Assembly (NCBI GenBank): GCA_013399305.1
Contig: VXAI01000067.1
Location: forward strand, 1,936,152 to 2,000,151
DNA from: Rostratula benghalensis
Taxonomy: Eukaryota > Chordata > Aves > Charadriiformes > Rostratulidae
DNA: 64,000 bases
Direction of reading: 5' to 3'
Made by a program: the position numbers and the translations under genes. Shown here in pieces: positions 51,841-64,000 of this stretch (position 1 is the first letter of the stretch; every line of letters begins with the position of its first letter). The notes beneath the pieces are model-generated. The model was not told the DNA's origin. It ran no database searches and saw nothing but the letters and a program-made list of their open reading frames with translations.

Positions 51841-51903
51841 TAGGTTGATGGTTGGATAGATGATCTGAAAGGTCCCTTCCAACTTAGCCAGTTCTAGGAT
51901 CTG
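51841..51903 (+). mobile_element. CR1 LINE terminal fragment
   Basis: The 63-base piece reads GGTTGATGGTTGGATAGATG, ATCTGAAAGGTCCCTTCCAAC, then GTTCTAGGATCTG. This is the last part of a CR1 3' end including the degenerate 8-bp-type tail. The GGTTGATGGTTGG start is typical of one of the CR1-F/X-like subfamilies, so it differs from the copy at 45771. Everything 5' of this is missing, as in most CR1 insertions. Confidence 0.8.
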
Positions 51904-54900
51904 TTTTGCCTTAGTCACCTCTGAAAAATGTATTTGTATCCCATTGAAGCTCAGTAGCTGCTAGGCTGCTTTATCAACAATGTTGAGCTTAACCACTCAA
52001 AGTTCCTACAAAAAGCACATGTTTTTCAAATGACCCTTCATAATAAAACCAGATTAGGCACTGTCTTGATGGTGCTAGCCAAGTATGCATTTATATCAGC
52101 AAAAACATCTGTAGGAATGGTAGGAAGTTGCAATTACTTCTCCTTTTTCTTAATTTAAACAAAGTAAAAAATCCCAAAACATTTTTATGAGAATAAGTCT
52201 CGTAACATCTAGGATTTATGTCTGGAGACACTACCACCTTCCTTGTATATACATGAGGATACTGAGGTTCCAGCAACAGAAACAAATAGGTTCATCATTT
52301 GCTAATAGATTATTTCAACAACAACAAAAAAGCAGCATTATATTAAGTGTACTACAGTAGTTGTACAGCTAAGAGCCAGAAAAACGTCAGAAGCATTACT
52401 TAGATTTTTTTAATCACAATTTTAAATTGCATGTTTACCTTAGAATGTAAAAAAATCCAACCTAACAACAAAGCAACCACTTTAAAAGGAAAAAAATCCA
52501 GTTCATATTAACAAAGTCCCCAGTTTCCTATTCTGGAATTGTAGGCGTTTCTGAGGTCACATGACATCAGTCTTATAAGTAGTCACACCATGAACCAATA
52601 ATTTTTGATGTGATAACTCTACCATATAATTAAGGGTCTTCTCAAGCAAAGGTCCATCATATCTTTACTAGTGTACTTTTCTTTTCCCATGTGATCAAAT
52701 GCTGCTGAAATAAACTGAAAGTATGAAGCACGCTGTGCAGTAGCCAAAGCCTGAGAGTAATGCAAGGACACAGAAATGAGAGTGATATCTCATAGCAGTT
52801 GACAGCCATTAGATCATACCATTTTCCCACAGGGACTGGCTCCAATATTTCTGCCACGGCACTGAGGTTTTTGATGGAGATATTATCATCTACATTTTCG
52901 ACATTGCATGGGATTTAGCCACAAGAGTTATGCAGCTAAATCTTGTTCATGCAATGCCTGGAAGATTTAAATGGAAATGATTAATTATTACCTTTTAGCC
53001 CTATCTTCTGCATAAAGAATTTAGAGTTCAGGAGCAGTCCTTCAGGAAATTACCCCTTAACACTTGTCCCTCAGTGCTTTATAATAAAAAGTTCATTGCA
53101 ATGATTTTTCACAGATGATTTTTTTATTATTTTTCTTTTATTCTCCTTATCTGAGCATTCTTTGTCTAATCCTTTTGATTTTTTTGTCTCCTCATGGATA
53201 GAAGAGATCATCATTTCCACCAAATGCTTTAGTACTGATTGTAATTAACAATCACAGCCTGAGCTACATTATTTACTTGCTGGACATCTTGGCATTTTTC
53301 CTACAATCAGTGACTGAAGGTGACAATGACACACTGAGGAAAAAAAAAAATCTTAAAAATCAGGGGCTTTTTTGATGGGTGTTTGAAGAGTACATTATTA
53401 ATTTGGTAGGCACTGGGCTGTTCTTGGTAAATAAAATAAAACCAGTAATTTTCCTTTGTCTTATGTCTTCCCCCCAACAAGGTCATAAGCAATTTCAGAT
53501 AATATCTAAGCTCTTCCTTTGGCTCTAGCTGCTACTAGGATTCTGAAATTTAAATAAGCTAACATTCTTCCTTTATGTATGCTGACACAGTTTTTTGCAG
53601 GTCATTTCCAAACTGTGATTACACAATGAGAGAATTAGCTAGGAAATCCACCCACATGGCCAGAGAACTATGCTCCAAAATACACAGCAAGCATTACAAA
53701 AGCTTCTTCTAAATTCTGTTTATAAAAATAACACCTCATTTTTGAAATAAAGGTGTATTAATGGAGTGGTCTCTGCAGAACAACTCTGAACTGCCTTCAC
53801 ATTATGAAGTACTGCACAGAAGATGTCTTACTACCAGACAAGACTAAGGTTAACGATCACCAATAAGACCGCCAGTGTGCAATACAGTTCTTGTCACAGG
53901 TCAGCCAACCGCCAAGGAGCTGGGGGAAGAAACCAAGAATGTGGAAAGCAGGAACTAGCTTCTTAAATTGGATGACTCTCTAGGTACCTAGAGCTTCTAA
54001 CTTTTTTGTCCTTACCCATCTGTTCTAATACTTTATGAACTCTAGTAGGAGTGGAAAGGAGAAGGGGTATGAACATAAAAAGCTGATCTCCTCACTTAAC
54101 ATTCTGATTTGTTATGTAGGTGCAGAGGGAATATCATCAGCACACACTATCTGGATTAAGAGCAGAGAGAATTTAGGTTACAAAGTCAGGGGATAAATTA
54201 GCTCAGGAAGGCAAATGGACAAAATTGAGTCAATGCAGAAATGGAGAGAGGATCTCTGCACAGATGTGCTACATTCTCATTTTTGCAGGAGAGGAGAGTA
54301 TTGTAAAGCATTCCATTCAGCCACAGCTCCAGCTGATGTTGATCATCCAGTCCACTGACTTCAGTGATCCTTCAAGCTTACCAAACAATTCCATCACAGG
54401 ATAGTTAGCTGGAGGCATAATGCTCTGCATGTTCAAAAACTCTGTGACCTCCTGGTATACACACCTCCTTCTTTTCAAAGTAGACTTCTTCTACACAATG
54501 TTCTTAAGAGTTAAAACTAGACAAAACTTCAGATGTGAAAGGCATGACATCGGCAGAGGTATTAGCAGGTTGTGTGGCTATATTAAGGGAAACTGCCACT
54601 ACAACTAATAACCTCAGCAAAATTAAGGCTCCTGCTGAAAAAAAGTCATGCAACTGACACTTATCTGTATGCACAATATTACTGCTTAATTCAGGTATCC
54701 AATTCCTAAATGAGCTATTATTTCAATGTCCTGAAAGAAAGTGTTACCTGCGCACTTCAGTATGGGGATTCAGAGCCTAGAATAATTATATTCAGCTAAG
54801 TAAGTTATATTGGAAGTCATCCAAGAATTGGTGGCAAATAGCAATCTCATTTGTGATGCTGTAGGGTGTTCCTTTCCTACAGAGAAAGAGCACCCTTAGG

Positions 54901-55047
54901 AAATGCCAAGTACAAATGAATTTAAATATAAACAGTAACCTTCGAGAAAACTGCACAGCCAGATCTCAAGGGGGACCACACAAATTGAAATCACCAAAGT
55001 GAAATAAAAAAAAAATACTTTAAATCAAACCAATTATTTTTAAATGT

Positions 55048-55276
55048 AAACAAAACAACAACAAAAACAACAAAAAAAAAATCCACAAAACCTCCATTGA
55101 GCTCACAAGGAGATGTGATGGTACTCTGGTATTGTAACTTCGCATTTCCACAACAGATTTTTACTTGTGGGCTCCAAGCTGTGCTGAAACAGTAGCAAAG
55201 TGAATCCCACAGTAAGAGCCGATTAGCCAGGGAAAAGCACATCACAGAAGACAAAAAAAAAAAAAAAAAAAAAAAA
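55048..55276 (+). repeat. A/C-rich stretch and 24-A tract
   Basis: 55048-55081 is a degenerate CAA/CAAA array ending in 10 A. 55253-55276 is an uninterrupted run of 24 A, the longest homopolymer in the window. The sequence between them (about 170 bp) is of ordinary complexity. A processed retrocopy with its tail would fit, but I recognise no gene in the preceding bases and see no AATAAA just upstream of the A-run or clear target-site duplication, so simple expansion is equally likely. Confidence 0.7.
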
Positions 55277-58200
55277 GGCTGCCATAAGGCTTATTTGCTG
55301 ACAAACTTGTTTTGTAATATTCAAAAAAATTAATGGTAAACAACAAAGTAGGAAAGCTGCAGGGATTATATAAAACCCAGTACAGTTATACTGTCCTTAC
55401 ATGGTAAGCTGCTGATCAGGAAAATCACAGATACTGTCTCCAAGTAGTGAGAGGTGCACTTCCACTACACACAGGATTCTTAGATAAGATCATTCAATAC
55501 ACACGTGTCCTCATTCTAGGCACCCTCACATTCAGTTTTGTCCCCTTCCCTTTGAATTGCCTTATCTCCTTTAGCACTGATTGTCTGATTAATTGTAACA
55601 ATTTTAGCATTGCCTTTGCTGCTCACATTAGAGATGTCAAACATTCATGTGAGAAAGGACAGATAAGCAGTGCTTTACAGTTTGCCTTTCTGTCCTTGTA
55701 CAGAGCCTGAGGAGGGGGAAGCTCTGAAGTGTCTTCCGGAGAGTTATGCTGGTATTTGGTACTGTGAACTCTTGAGTGCCTTAAGGTAGATGGATCTCGT
55801 TACCACAGCATATTTCATAGGATTTTGTGATCTCTGACAAAAATGTCCAAAATGCATGTTTTTTGGATAAAAACATGCAGAAAATTTCTCAAAAAACAAC
55901 TTGGCAATTTTATAACTGGGAAACTGAAGACTTCTATGCTCCACTGACAAAATATCTTTTCACCTGCCTAAAAAATAATACAAAACGCAGCCTTGTAGTC
56001 TCACTGTGCAAAGATGAAGTTGGGGGGAGGGGAAAAAAGGGCTTTGCACTATCTTTGGTAACGTCCCATCTTCCTGTATCCTGGCCCTTATCCCTGGCTC
56101 TGCTGCACTGAGCCTGTGGTCATAAATGAACAATGTGAAAAAAGCAAAAGTTTATATCATCAGCTTTTATTTTGCACTCGTACGCCTCCAGTGAGGGCAG
56201 ATGTTTTAATTACATCTTGCATTTCAATAGTACACACGTTCTCATCACACACTTGTGTCACCTGTGATGAGAGTCTATGTTCTCGGTGAGTACATGTCCT
56301 CTATGTACTCAGACTGGCCAAGGATGAATGCAAAATAAAACCCTTCATAGGATTAAATAATTTTTGATCTTCCTGCTCTATCCTGACTCAGTCACAGAGA
56401 ATGTGGATGTTTTTATTCTCTTGTACCATCCAGTTCTGTCCAGATTCAGAACCAAAGGCTAAGACAATCAGATTTGCATTCTTGTCAGCTACCACTGCGA
56501 AGTACTGACACAGGCCCCAGAAGACTCTCAATGTCACAGCCCTTGAAACTTCTTTACCTATTGTATTATCACTCCTCTTGCCAGTCAGGAATTCAAAAAT
56601 TATCCTTTACTTCCTTTCTATCTAATTTACATCTCATGCAGGGCTGCCATTCTAACACAAAAATGAACAACCACAGAAAAAAGAATGGCTGCACCACCAA
56701 CAACAATAAACTATATACTATTATTGAGGTAGCTGTTTTTAAATACAGATAAATTCTTCCAAGACTAGGATAAATCCCCTTTTAAACTACCACCTCTAAA
56801 AACAACCTTATGACCTTATGCTGATGGTAAGAAGGAAGACAGAAACCATCAGGAAGCAACTCTGCAATGTAAAATTCAGTTTGTAATGAGAAACACAGTT
56901 TCCTTCACCCTGTGCAGACTTTGGCCAAGCTCATCCCATAGCTCTGCTACGCCTAAAGTACCATTGTCATTTTGGCAGCAATGAACACTTCTGTCCAGAA
57001 GCAACACGAAAGGAAGAATGCTTTGATAAAAGAATTCTGAGTCATGCTGCCATTTCATTATATTTACATCTTATGAGGTGGGGTAGAAATCTCTTACGTA
57101 CTTTTTCATTTACTATTCTTTGCTACCCTCAAAGACTTATGCAGCTGCAGTTTTTCCTTTCATTTTCTTCTGTATCAAACTCTCCCTTGAAGCACACTGT
57201 ACGAGCACAACAGACCTACCACACTAAACTGGTGAATCCCATTCTTTTTATTTAACTTCTCCAGTGTTATTTAAGACCTGAACAAGGAAAGGTTTTGGCA
57301 ATGGCCAGGCCAGGATTCCACAATGTCTTTAGACCAAATGAGATTATTTGGACCTGCCAATAAATATTTAAAGACTGGGATTATACTAGGAAAAGATACA
57401 CAGCACCAGGAGGGCAAGACACTCGTATTTCTATGGAGCAGATGAGATGTTAGGTCACAAACCATGTTCAGGGAGTCAAATTTTCATTTGTTAAAAATGG
57501 ACTTCCAAGGCTGAACAGATTTATGTCAGTCATGGGTGATATTCGTTTCCAATTGCTCTAGCTTTGTATAATTCAGGGCTTGATTCATTAATATTCAAGA
57601 CACTTTGTAAAGTCCGTTTTCTGTGTAAGAATTTGTGGCAGAGAGAGATTGATATATCCCAGTGGGATTGTGATTCAGAGTTGTCAGGTGGATTTGTTTT
57701 GGTATTAGCATAGTCAATGATTAAATAAATTGCATTTATTATATGAATTCTCTAACAAGCATTACATTATAAATAATATGAGGTGGCTAGAAGCTGCATA
57801 AGTGTCAGAAAACAATCAAAATCTATGTCAAATAGTAAGAAAGCTACACAAAATGCATATTCCTTCACTCTGACGTTGGTGATTCTATTTTTTTTCTATC
57901 CTCAAATGGTGTTTTCTCCTCCATTTGAGTTTAACTTATTTCATAAAGATACAGATGTTTAAAGCCATACAATGCACAATATATCAATGTATTATAGTCA
58001 CTTTTCACAAGATATAACCTAGTGAACAAGGGTTTTCTTTCACAAGAATGCCTTAAAGTCAGATTGTGTCTGACATTCGCGGGTTAAAAAAATTATTTTA
58101 AAAAGAGTTTATAATTTTAGAGTCAGGTTAGTAGGCAGGAAAGTCTATTAACAGTGTTAATGAATTCCCATCTCAGCAAGAAAGGAACTAACTACTCTTA

Positions 58201-60688
58201 TTTCAGGTTATTCTTAGCTTGGGCTTCAGGCAACCACTTTGGTCACAGAAACAAATACGTATTCACAAAAATTTAGAATAAGATTGCATTTAACCGTGTA
58301 TCTTTTTTGTTCTTGATCAATTTAAGTTGAGGAAAGAAAGGAAGCGAGTGTTGACAATTGGTTTTTTCATCACGTAATTTGAATAAAATTTTAAAATAAA
58401 ATCTACAGTCCGTAATGACAGATGAAAAACAGGGCAAACAATTGTAATATCATGAATACCTGTCTACTCAAGGACAGTTTGATGCTGATTCAGCAACGAA
58501 CATCCTCCAGTCTCTTCCAAGATCAAAGTAACATCTACCATTTCCACATCAAGCCCAGTCACAAAGTCTCCTATAAACTGCCCTGAATAAAGTGAAGGTA
58601 GCGCATCATTTGATTACGCTATTAGGTGACATGCACAGAATATGAGTAAGCACTGTGTCACTCCATAGCTGAAAGTGCACAAGCTCTCCAGCTGTATTGC
58701 CACCATACACCCCTGCCATGAAAACCTGCATTTCAGATACCCTATGGAAGAGGACCGCAGAACTAGAGGATAACCTGGGAAGCAGGTCATGGGACAGATG
58801 AAAGAGTAAGATTTGCTTCAGTCAATATGTCATCAGGTGGCCACTCCTGAATTAAAAATATTCCTATACATACAATACATCCCTGGATACTTACATGGTT
58901 GTCTACCTGAAGGCAATAGGAGAATTATATAATTTAAAATACATCATGTATTTTTACACAATAAAGCTCACAGTTTGTGGCTTGCAGATCACATATCAAA
59001 GCTACCCAAGAATATCTTTAATATTCTGTTACAGGCTATAGACTTGTTCACCCTAGGCTTCCTTCCCAATCAATAGAAATCTAGTTAAAAGTCAATGGAG
59101 TCTAGTAATTCATTTCATCCTGAAGTAAACATTTAGAGTAGATCAGATGAATCATTCCTTCAGGGTATCTATAAACACAAAAGTTAACCTCATAGCCCCA
59201 GTGTTGTAGGATTTACGTGCATTTGTGGAGACCTGAGTTAAAGATTTTTGAACAAGGAAGAAATAATACAGTTTAATCCCAGAGCCTATATAGTAGTATC
59301 CTAATTGGAAAGCTACTGACTCACTCATTTGCCTTGTGGTCTACCATTTCCCTCTGCTTTTCACCAGTGGATTTAAGAAACCCTTCTGAAACAACTCACT
59401 TTCTTACTAAGAACCTAAGTTTGAAATAAACAGCACTTTCTAATGAAGCATAATTGAAATATAAAAAATCAGTCATCTAAAAATCAAGGTAGAGATCTGA
59501 TACAGGAGATGTCTTGAGCTGTACAAAGGGAATTTGATTTTAGCTGTCCCGACATTTTCAGTTGAAAAGAACAAATATGCAAAGATCAACTGTATTCTCA
59601 GCATTCATTTCACTGAACCAAAGCCAGATTAACAAACCACAAACTGTATTTATTGAAATATGAAAGAATCAACATCAGATGCACTTACTTCCACTTGTCT
59701 AGTCCTTTGTCCAAAATACACATTACAACACCAAAAATCCCTGAAAAAAACAGTGTTTAAGCTTCTTTTTGTTTTGAAGATAAAGGAATAGAAAAAGCTC
59801 TAATATAAAAGCTCTAAAATTTTTGCTCAAAGTTGTAAGATCTAGAAGCATTGTATCCAATCTAATTTGAACTCACTTTTCATTAAAATATGTAGCAACT
59901 TTAAGGCACTGATAGGTTGAAATACAAAAATGACCACTCTTCTTTCATATGCCCACCTCAATGGTCACTGAAAAGATGCATCTAGTATTATATTAGAAAA
60001 AAATGATAGAAAACACGAAATAAGAACAAATAGAAAAAGAGAGTGATGAACCAGAAGCCGAAAACTAAATTAATAGAATTCCATTATGTTGTTTCAGAAA
60101 AACACCACCCAAATGTTTCTCCTACATTTTCTAACAGTATTCTGCCACAAATATTTCCATTTATCACCATCATATTTATCCCATCTAAGCATATAAGCTC
60201 TTCTTGGCAGATATCAGCCTTATTTTATGAGTTTCCTAGCACGTGCATGGATACATCAAAAATAAATAACATTTTTATTAATAAATTATGGCAATAAATA
60301 AGTAATTTTTCAAATTACCCGCTAGCAAAGAATAGTTACTGAGTGATTAACTTATTTTAAATTCAGAGTTTTTAATTCACTCCTTTATTCCAAGCTCCCA
60401 CAACAGTACTATGCAGCTCCTATCTGCTATTTTCCAAAATGTAAAATTTACATTAACTTTAACTGTCTCTCAAATTGCCTGGATTATGAAGCAATTTATC
60501 AAAATAAAAAAAAAACTAACAAAAACTCCAAACAATACCCATACATATATTTGATGAAATTGAAACTGAAATTTAAATACACACAAGTCAGTGCCTGTAT
60601 ATATCTCAGATCAGATATTACCCACGTAATGCTAGAAGTCATGCATTTTTTAATAAGAAGCAAGGGTATATCTTGTGGTATAAATAAC

Positions 60689-60700
60689 GGGGGGGGGGGG
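60689..60700 (+). repeat. G12 homopolymer
   Basis: Twelve consecutive G follow ATAAATAAC. G-runs of this length are rare in AT-rich vertebrate noncoding DNA and are prone to slippage and sequencing error, so the exact count is uncertain. Confidence 0.85.
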
Positions 60701-63643
60701 AAGTATTGAAATGTTTAGATTATGATTATTACAATGAACACTGCTTTGTCAACAAGGGGCATTTGCTACATATTCCTAGTATGGCATTATTTTCATAGGC
60801 CCCCACTTACAGGTCACTTTTAATGTTCTATTTATAGAATTAGAATGCTCTGAGTCTTCTCTCTGAAAAGTAAAGAAGCAGAGAAGCAAAGCAGGAGTTC
60901 ATGTTAAAGCCAACAATGAGCCTGTAAAAACCAATGTACGCTTCTGTGTCAATGAATAATTATTCTCCTCTTGCTAAATACTGAGATAGCAACTCCTCTT
61001 AATATCAGTATTCTTGGCACACATTGAGTGCTTTCAACTTGCAAAATAGCATTTTCCTAGAATCAGCCTGACTGTCTGAAGGCTGAAACACTGGGCCAAA
61101 CTGGATGTTACATCATGGAATTGGTGGAGGTTAGAGTAAAGAAGAGTAAAGAGGGCTTTAAAGGTAATCCAAATTGTGAAATCATTCTCTAGAAGGATTT
61201 GAGCCAAACCCAAGCTGGCTTGGTTTAGGATTTTGTGCAGCTGCTTAAATCTACAGTGGCCCAAAATAGCTGAACTAGAATCAAATACATTATCCTCCCT
61301 CTCTTTCATCCTCAGCTTCACACAAAGTTGCTATTGAAAAATACTGACTCATCTCCTAGTCTTCCTGGCACAGGGAGAAAGATGACCAACACGTAAATCA
61401 CATTGTTTTCACAATTTCTCTGAATTTTCAGACCTTATCTTTCATAATCATGACAAAGACTAATGTCAGTATCCAGCATCAGCAGGTACATCCACCAAGA
61501 ATGAGAAACGTTGCTCAGTGAGACTTCTCCCAAGCTTAATTTAAGCCAAGCTTAAACGGAAGCCAGTGTTAGTTCATCAGCTAAAAGCACACAGATTTCC
61601 TACCAAGCGACAGGCTGGTTAACAGGGAAGCAGTGCAAGGAAATGAACACAGACAGCCCAACAGAACTATGTAGCTGTCTTATCAAGTAGCAAGCATAGA
61701 ACATACCAACAGAAATATTTCTTCACACAACACATAACTGCACTTTGAAATACTGCATCTGTACCACAAGCATTGTAAAGGCTAAACTGTAAGTGCCTTA
61801 AAAACGGTTGAGACAAATTCCTGAGGGATTGGTCTATCATTGTATATTTGATATGATAGTTAAGATATTACTTTTGACATTGAAGTACTTAAAACTATTG
61901 ATTGGCAAAAGTTGGAAGAATATAAAGTGACCCTTTCCTCAAAAGGCTCTTCCTATACTTTTCAGTAAAAATCTGCTGCTGGACTAGACAGATCTTTCAT
62001 CCCACCTACTGAAGTTTTTTCTCATCTTACCCATCTTCTGTGGGCAATACTTGAATGTCACTGGAAGTCTACGATCAGCAGATCTTAACTTTCAAGTGAT
62101 GAGTGTACTGACAAGGTCACAAGGTATATGTATGCTTATTTACAGAACAAAACAGCAGTTTTAAATTCCAACAAATAAACAATTTTTGATTAAATAACTT
62201 ACTGAAAAATGCAATTGTTTTACTGAATTACTTGGAGGCTTGTTATGCCTAGGCCTAGACTGTTCTTACTTCTACATTTATTTTTTTTTTCCTAACAGTC
62301 AAATGATATTTTTATTGTTACTTGTTTAATCCTGTAGAAAAAGTAGAAACAAATATCATAGGGGTCCAAAGAAAACTTATACGATCAAACTGGATAACAT
62401 TAGAGTTAATCTGCTCCCAAATATATCCAGACATAAAAGATGTCATTGAATGATTCAGAAATTAACTATGGACAAAGTCTGGCACATCGTTCTGAAACAT
62501 GTTTGCGCATGTTATTGCTTAATAACAAAACTGTGTGAGGACACAAAAGAGAATTCTGTCCTACACAATGAAGTTGTTAGACACAGATCTAAGTAGATAA
62601 CATGGAGCTGCTTAAAAATTCGTAAATTTTCTTTGGGTGGGGACTCAGAAAAGTTTAATTCAGGGTGAGACTGCAGATTCTTGCCAAGGAGTTTTCACAA
62701 ACCTGGATGCAGAAAGTATCATTCACCTGCCTGGCTCAGATCAACTTCATTAGCTCACTTCAACTTCAGGCTCACTTAAAAAAATAAGGAATAGTCTCAG
62801 TTCTCAAAGAGAATAGTAAGAGTTGAGGGCACGTGAGTTTCCCCACAAACCTTATTACATGAATTTAAAAATGGAAAACACTAGCAAAATATGTTTGTGT
62901 TTTCTGGCCAAGGAAGAACACTAGATTTTTGTAGTGAATGTAAATACAATACAACACAAATACTATACATGCAATTCAAGTTCAAATGGAAATATACAAT
63001 GAACATTTATCATATATAAATTTTTTTCCTTTTCTAGAAGTTTTGTGTCTTTGGTTTTTTCTTCCTATGTTTTTGTTAAACATGTGAGCTCCTCCAGCAG
63101 TACTAACTCCATACAAAGATTAAGAATTCAAATGTAATTTTTCAAACCATGAAGCTATGACACTGGGACCAGGTGCAGTGTAAACCTGGGAATGGCTAAT
63201 GTAAAAGAAATGCATAACCCCAAATTCCTAGACCTAGACTGGACAGAAATATCTATTGTCCTACTGACTGACACTGGACAGAGCAGTCCCGAAAGAGACC
63301 ACACTAGGGTATTGACTTGCTACATCTGAATTATGCAAATCAAAACATTAACTGAGAAATGCCATCTTTCTTAGAATGGCATCATTTTGGCTATACAGGT
63401 TAATAATTGAGAAATACTGTTTCTGCCTTCCTTTCATACCAACATTAAATATTAACAAGAGATTCTTTGCTGAAAATCAGTTCAATGCTAAGAATCACAC
63501 TCACATAAATTACATCAGGAAACCTTCTTCCAAACTTCTTCCTTATTACTAACACACAAATCTATGGCAGTGACCTGCTAGTGAAATACTAGTCAAGTCT
63601 TTCTAATCTCTTTCATATATACCTCATCTAAGGGAAGACAAAG

Positions 63644-64000
63644 TGTCCTAGTTTGAGGTAAAACAGAAGCAATTTTCTTCTCAGTAATTTCACTTTTCAG
63701 CTAAGCCTCTTCTAACGACACTCACTGAAATTAACGGCATATTTTTCAGACAGTGCTGGCTTTTAGCAGGGATAAGGCCTGATGTTTATAATTAATACTA
63801 AAGAATGGTACGCAGAGAGGCTCTTGCTTATGCTTATTGCTATAATAGCCAAGGTCAGCTCACTTTGTTATAATGCCCCATTGGAAAATTGGAAAAGCAT
63901 AGAGATGTTGCACCTGCGGGGAGGAGTGGACAGAAGAGGTGACCCAAAAGTCCCCAGTGGGGTATTCCATCCCATCTATATCATGATCATTATAACAGTT
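63644..64000 (+). mobile_element. Partial ERV-L-like LTR, cut by window end
   Basis: From TGTCCTAGTTTGAGGTAAAA the sequence follows the plan of avian ERV-L (class III) LTRs: a TGTCCT(A/G)GTTT start, an AATTTTCTTCTCAGTA block, a middle section with TGCTTATGC, then GTGACCCAAAAGTCCCCAGT followed by GGGGTATTCCATCCCAT. This last block precedes the promoter region in these LTRs. The first five bases before it (CAAAG) would be one copy of the target-site duplication. No gag, pol or env sequence is in view. The element may be a solo LTR or the 5' LTR of a provirus continuing to the right. It is well diverged, so activity is unlikely. Confidence 0.65.

Larger units (their letters stand above)
51904..63643. 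other. Gene-free AT-rich unique sequence
   Basis: No gene recognised in about 11.7 kb. Distinct content is the A/C-rich and 24-A segment at 55048-55276, a duplicated AAAAGCTCTAA at 59793-59803 and 59807-59817, the G12 tract at 60689-60700, and a duplicated CCAAGCTTAA at 61530-61539 and 61546-61555. The open frames at 55447-55710 and 61034-61321 (95 codons, minus) show no family features. Confidence 0.6.

Overview
The window reads as a piece of a bird nuclear genome. It is AT-rich by eye (not computed) and very sparse in repeats. The repeats I can recognise are avian: four 3'-end fragments of CR1 LINEs, on both strands and of different ages, and the beginning of an ERV-L-like long terminal repeat that runs off the right edge. 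I see no rRNA, tRNA or CRISPR array, no bacterial gene organisation and no convincing intact protein-coding gene. Open frames of 60-119 codons occur on both strands at the density expected from chance stops, and most are not reported. The stretch is best explained as intergenic DNA or the inside of a very large intron.

Layout: 1-8825 is unique AT-rich DNA with A-tracts and one short direct duplication. 8826-9190 is an old minus-strand CR1 of the CR1-L type. 9191-16614 is unique DNA with a perfect inverted CCAAT palindrome. 16615-17099 (minus strand) holds the most gene-like signal: a signal-peptide-like start, a spliced-looking cysteine-rich block and a second block. Together they resemble beta-microseminoprotein (MSMB/PSP94), but frameshifts and a stop break them. 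17100-20780 is unique DNA with a SOX-like inverted motif. 20781-21010 is a diverged minus-strand CR1. 21011-45770 is a 25-kb tract with only simple-sequence features, small duplications and weak exon-like segments. 45771-45975 is the best-preserved CR1 3' end (plus strand). 49915-50142 is a 228-bp plus-strand exon candidate with strong splice sites and one fully open frame. 51841-51903 is a CR1 tail. 51904-63643 is unique DNA with a 24-A tract and a 12-G tract. 63644-64000 is the partial LTR.

No pathway can be assembled from this window. The points most worth following are the MSMB-like relic, which would be a previously unannotated decayed (or oddly spliced) member of a fast-evolving secreted family, the 228-bp exon candidate, and the LTR at the right edge, whose internal region or partner LTR would lie just outside. 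All family assignments were made by eye from remembered consensus features, without any database search.
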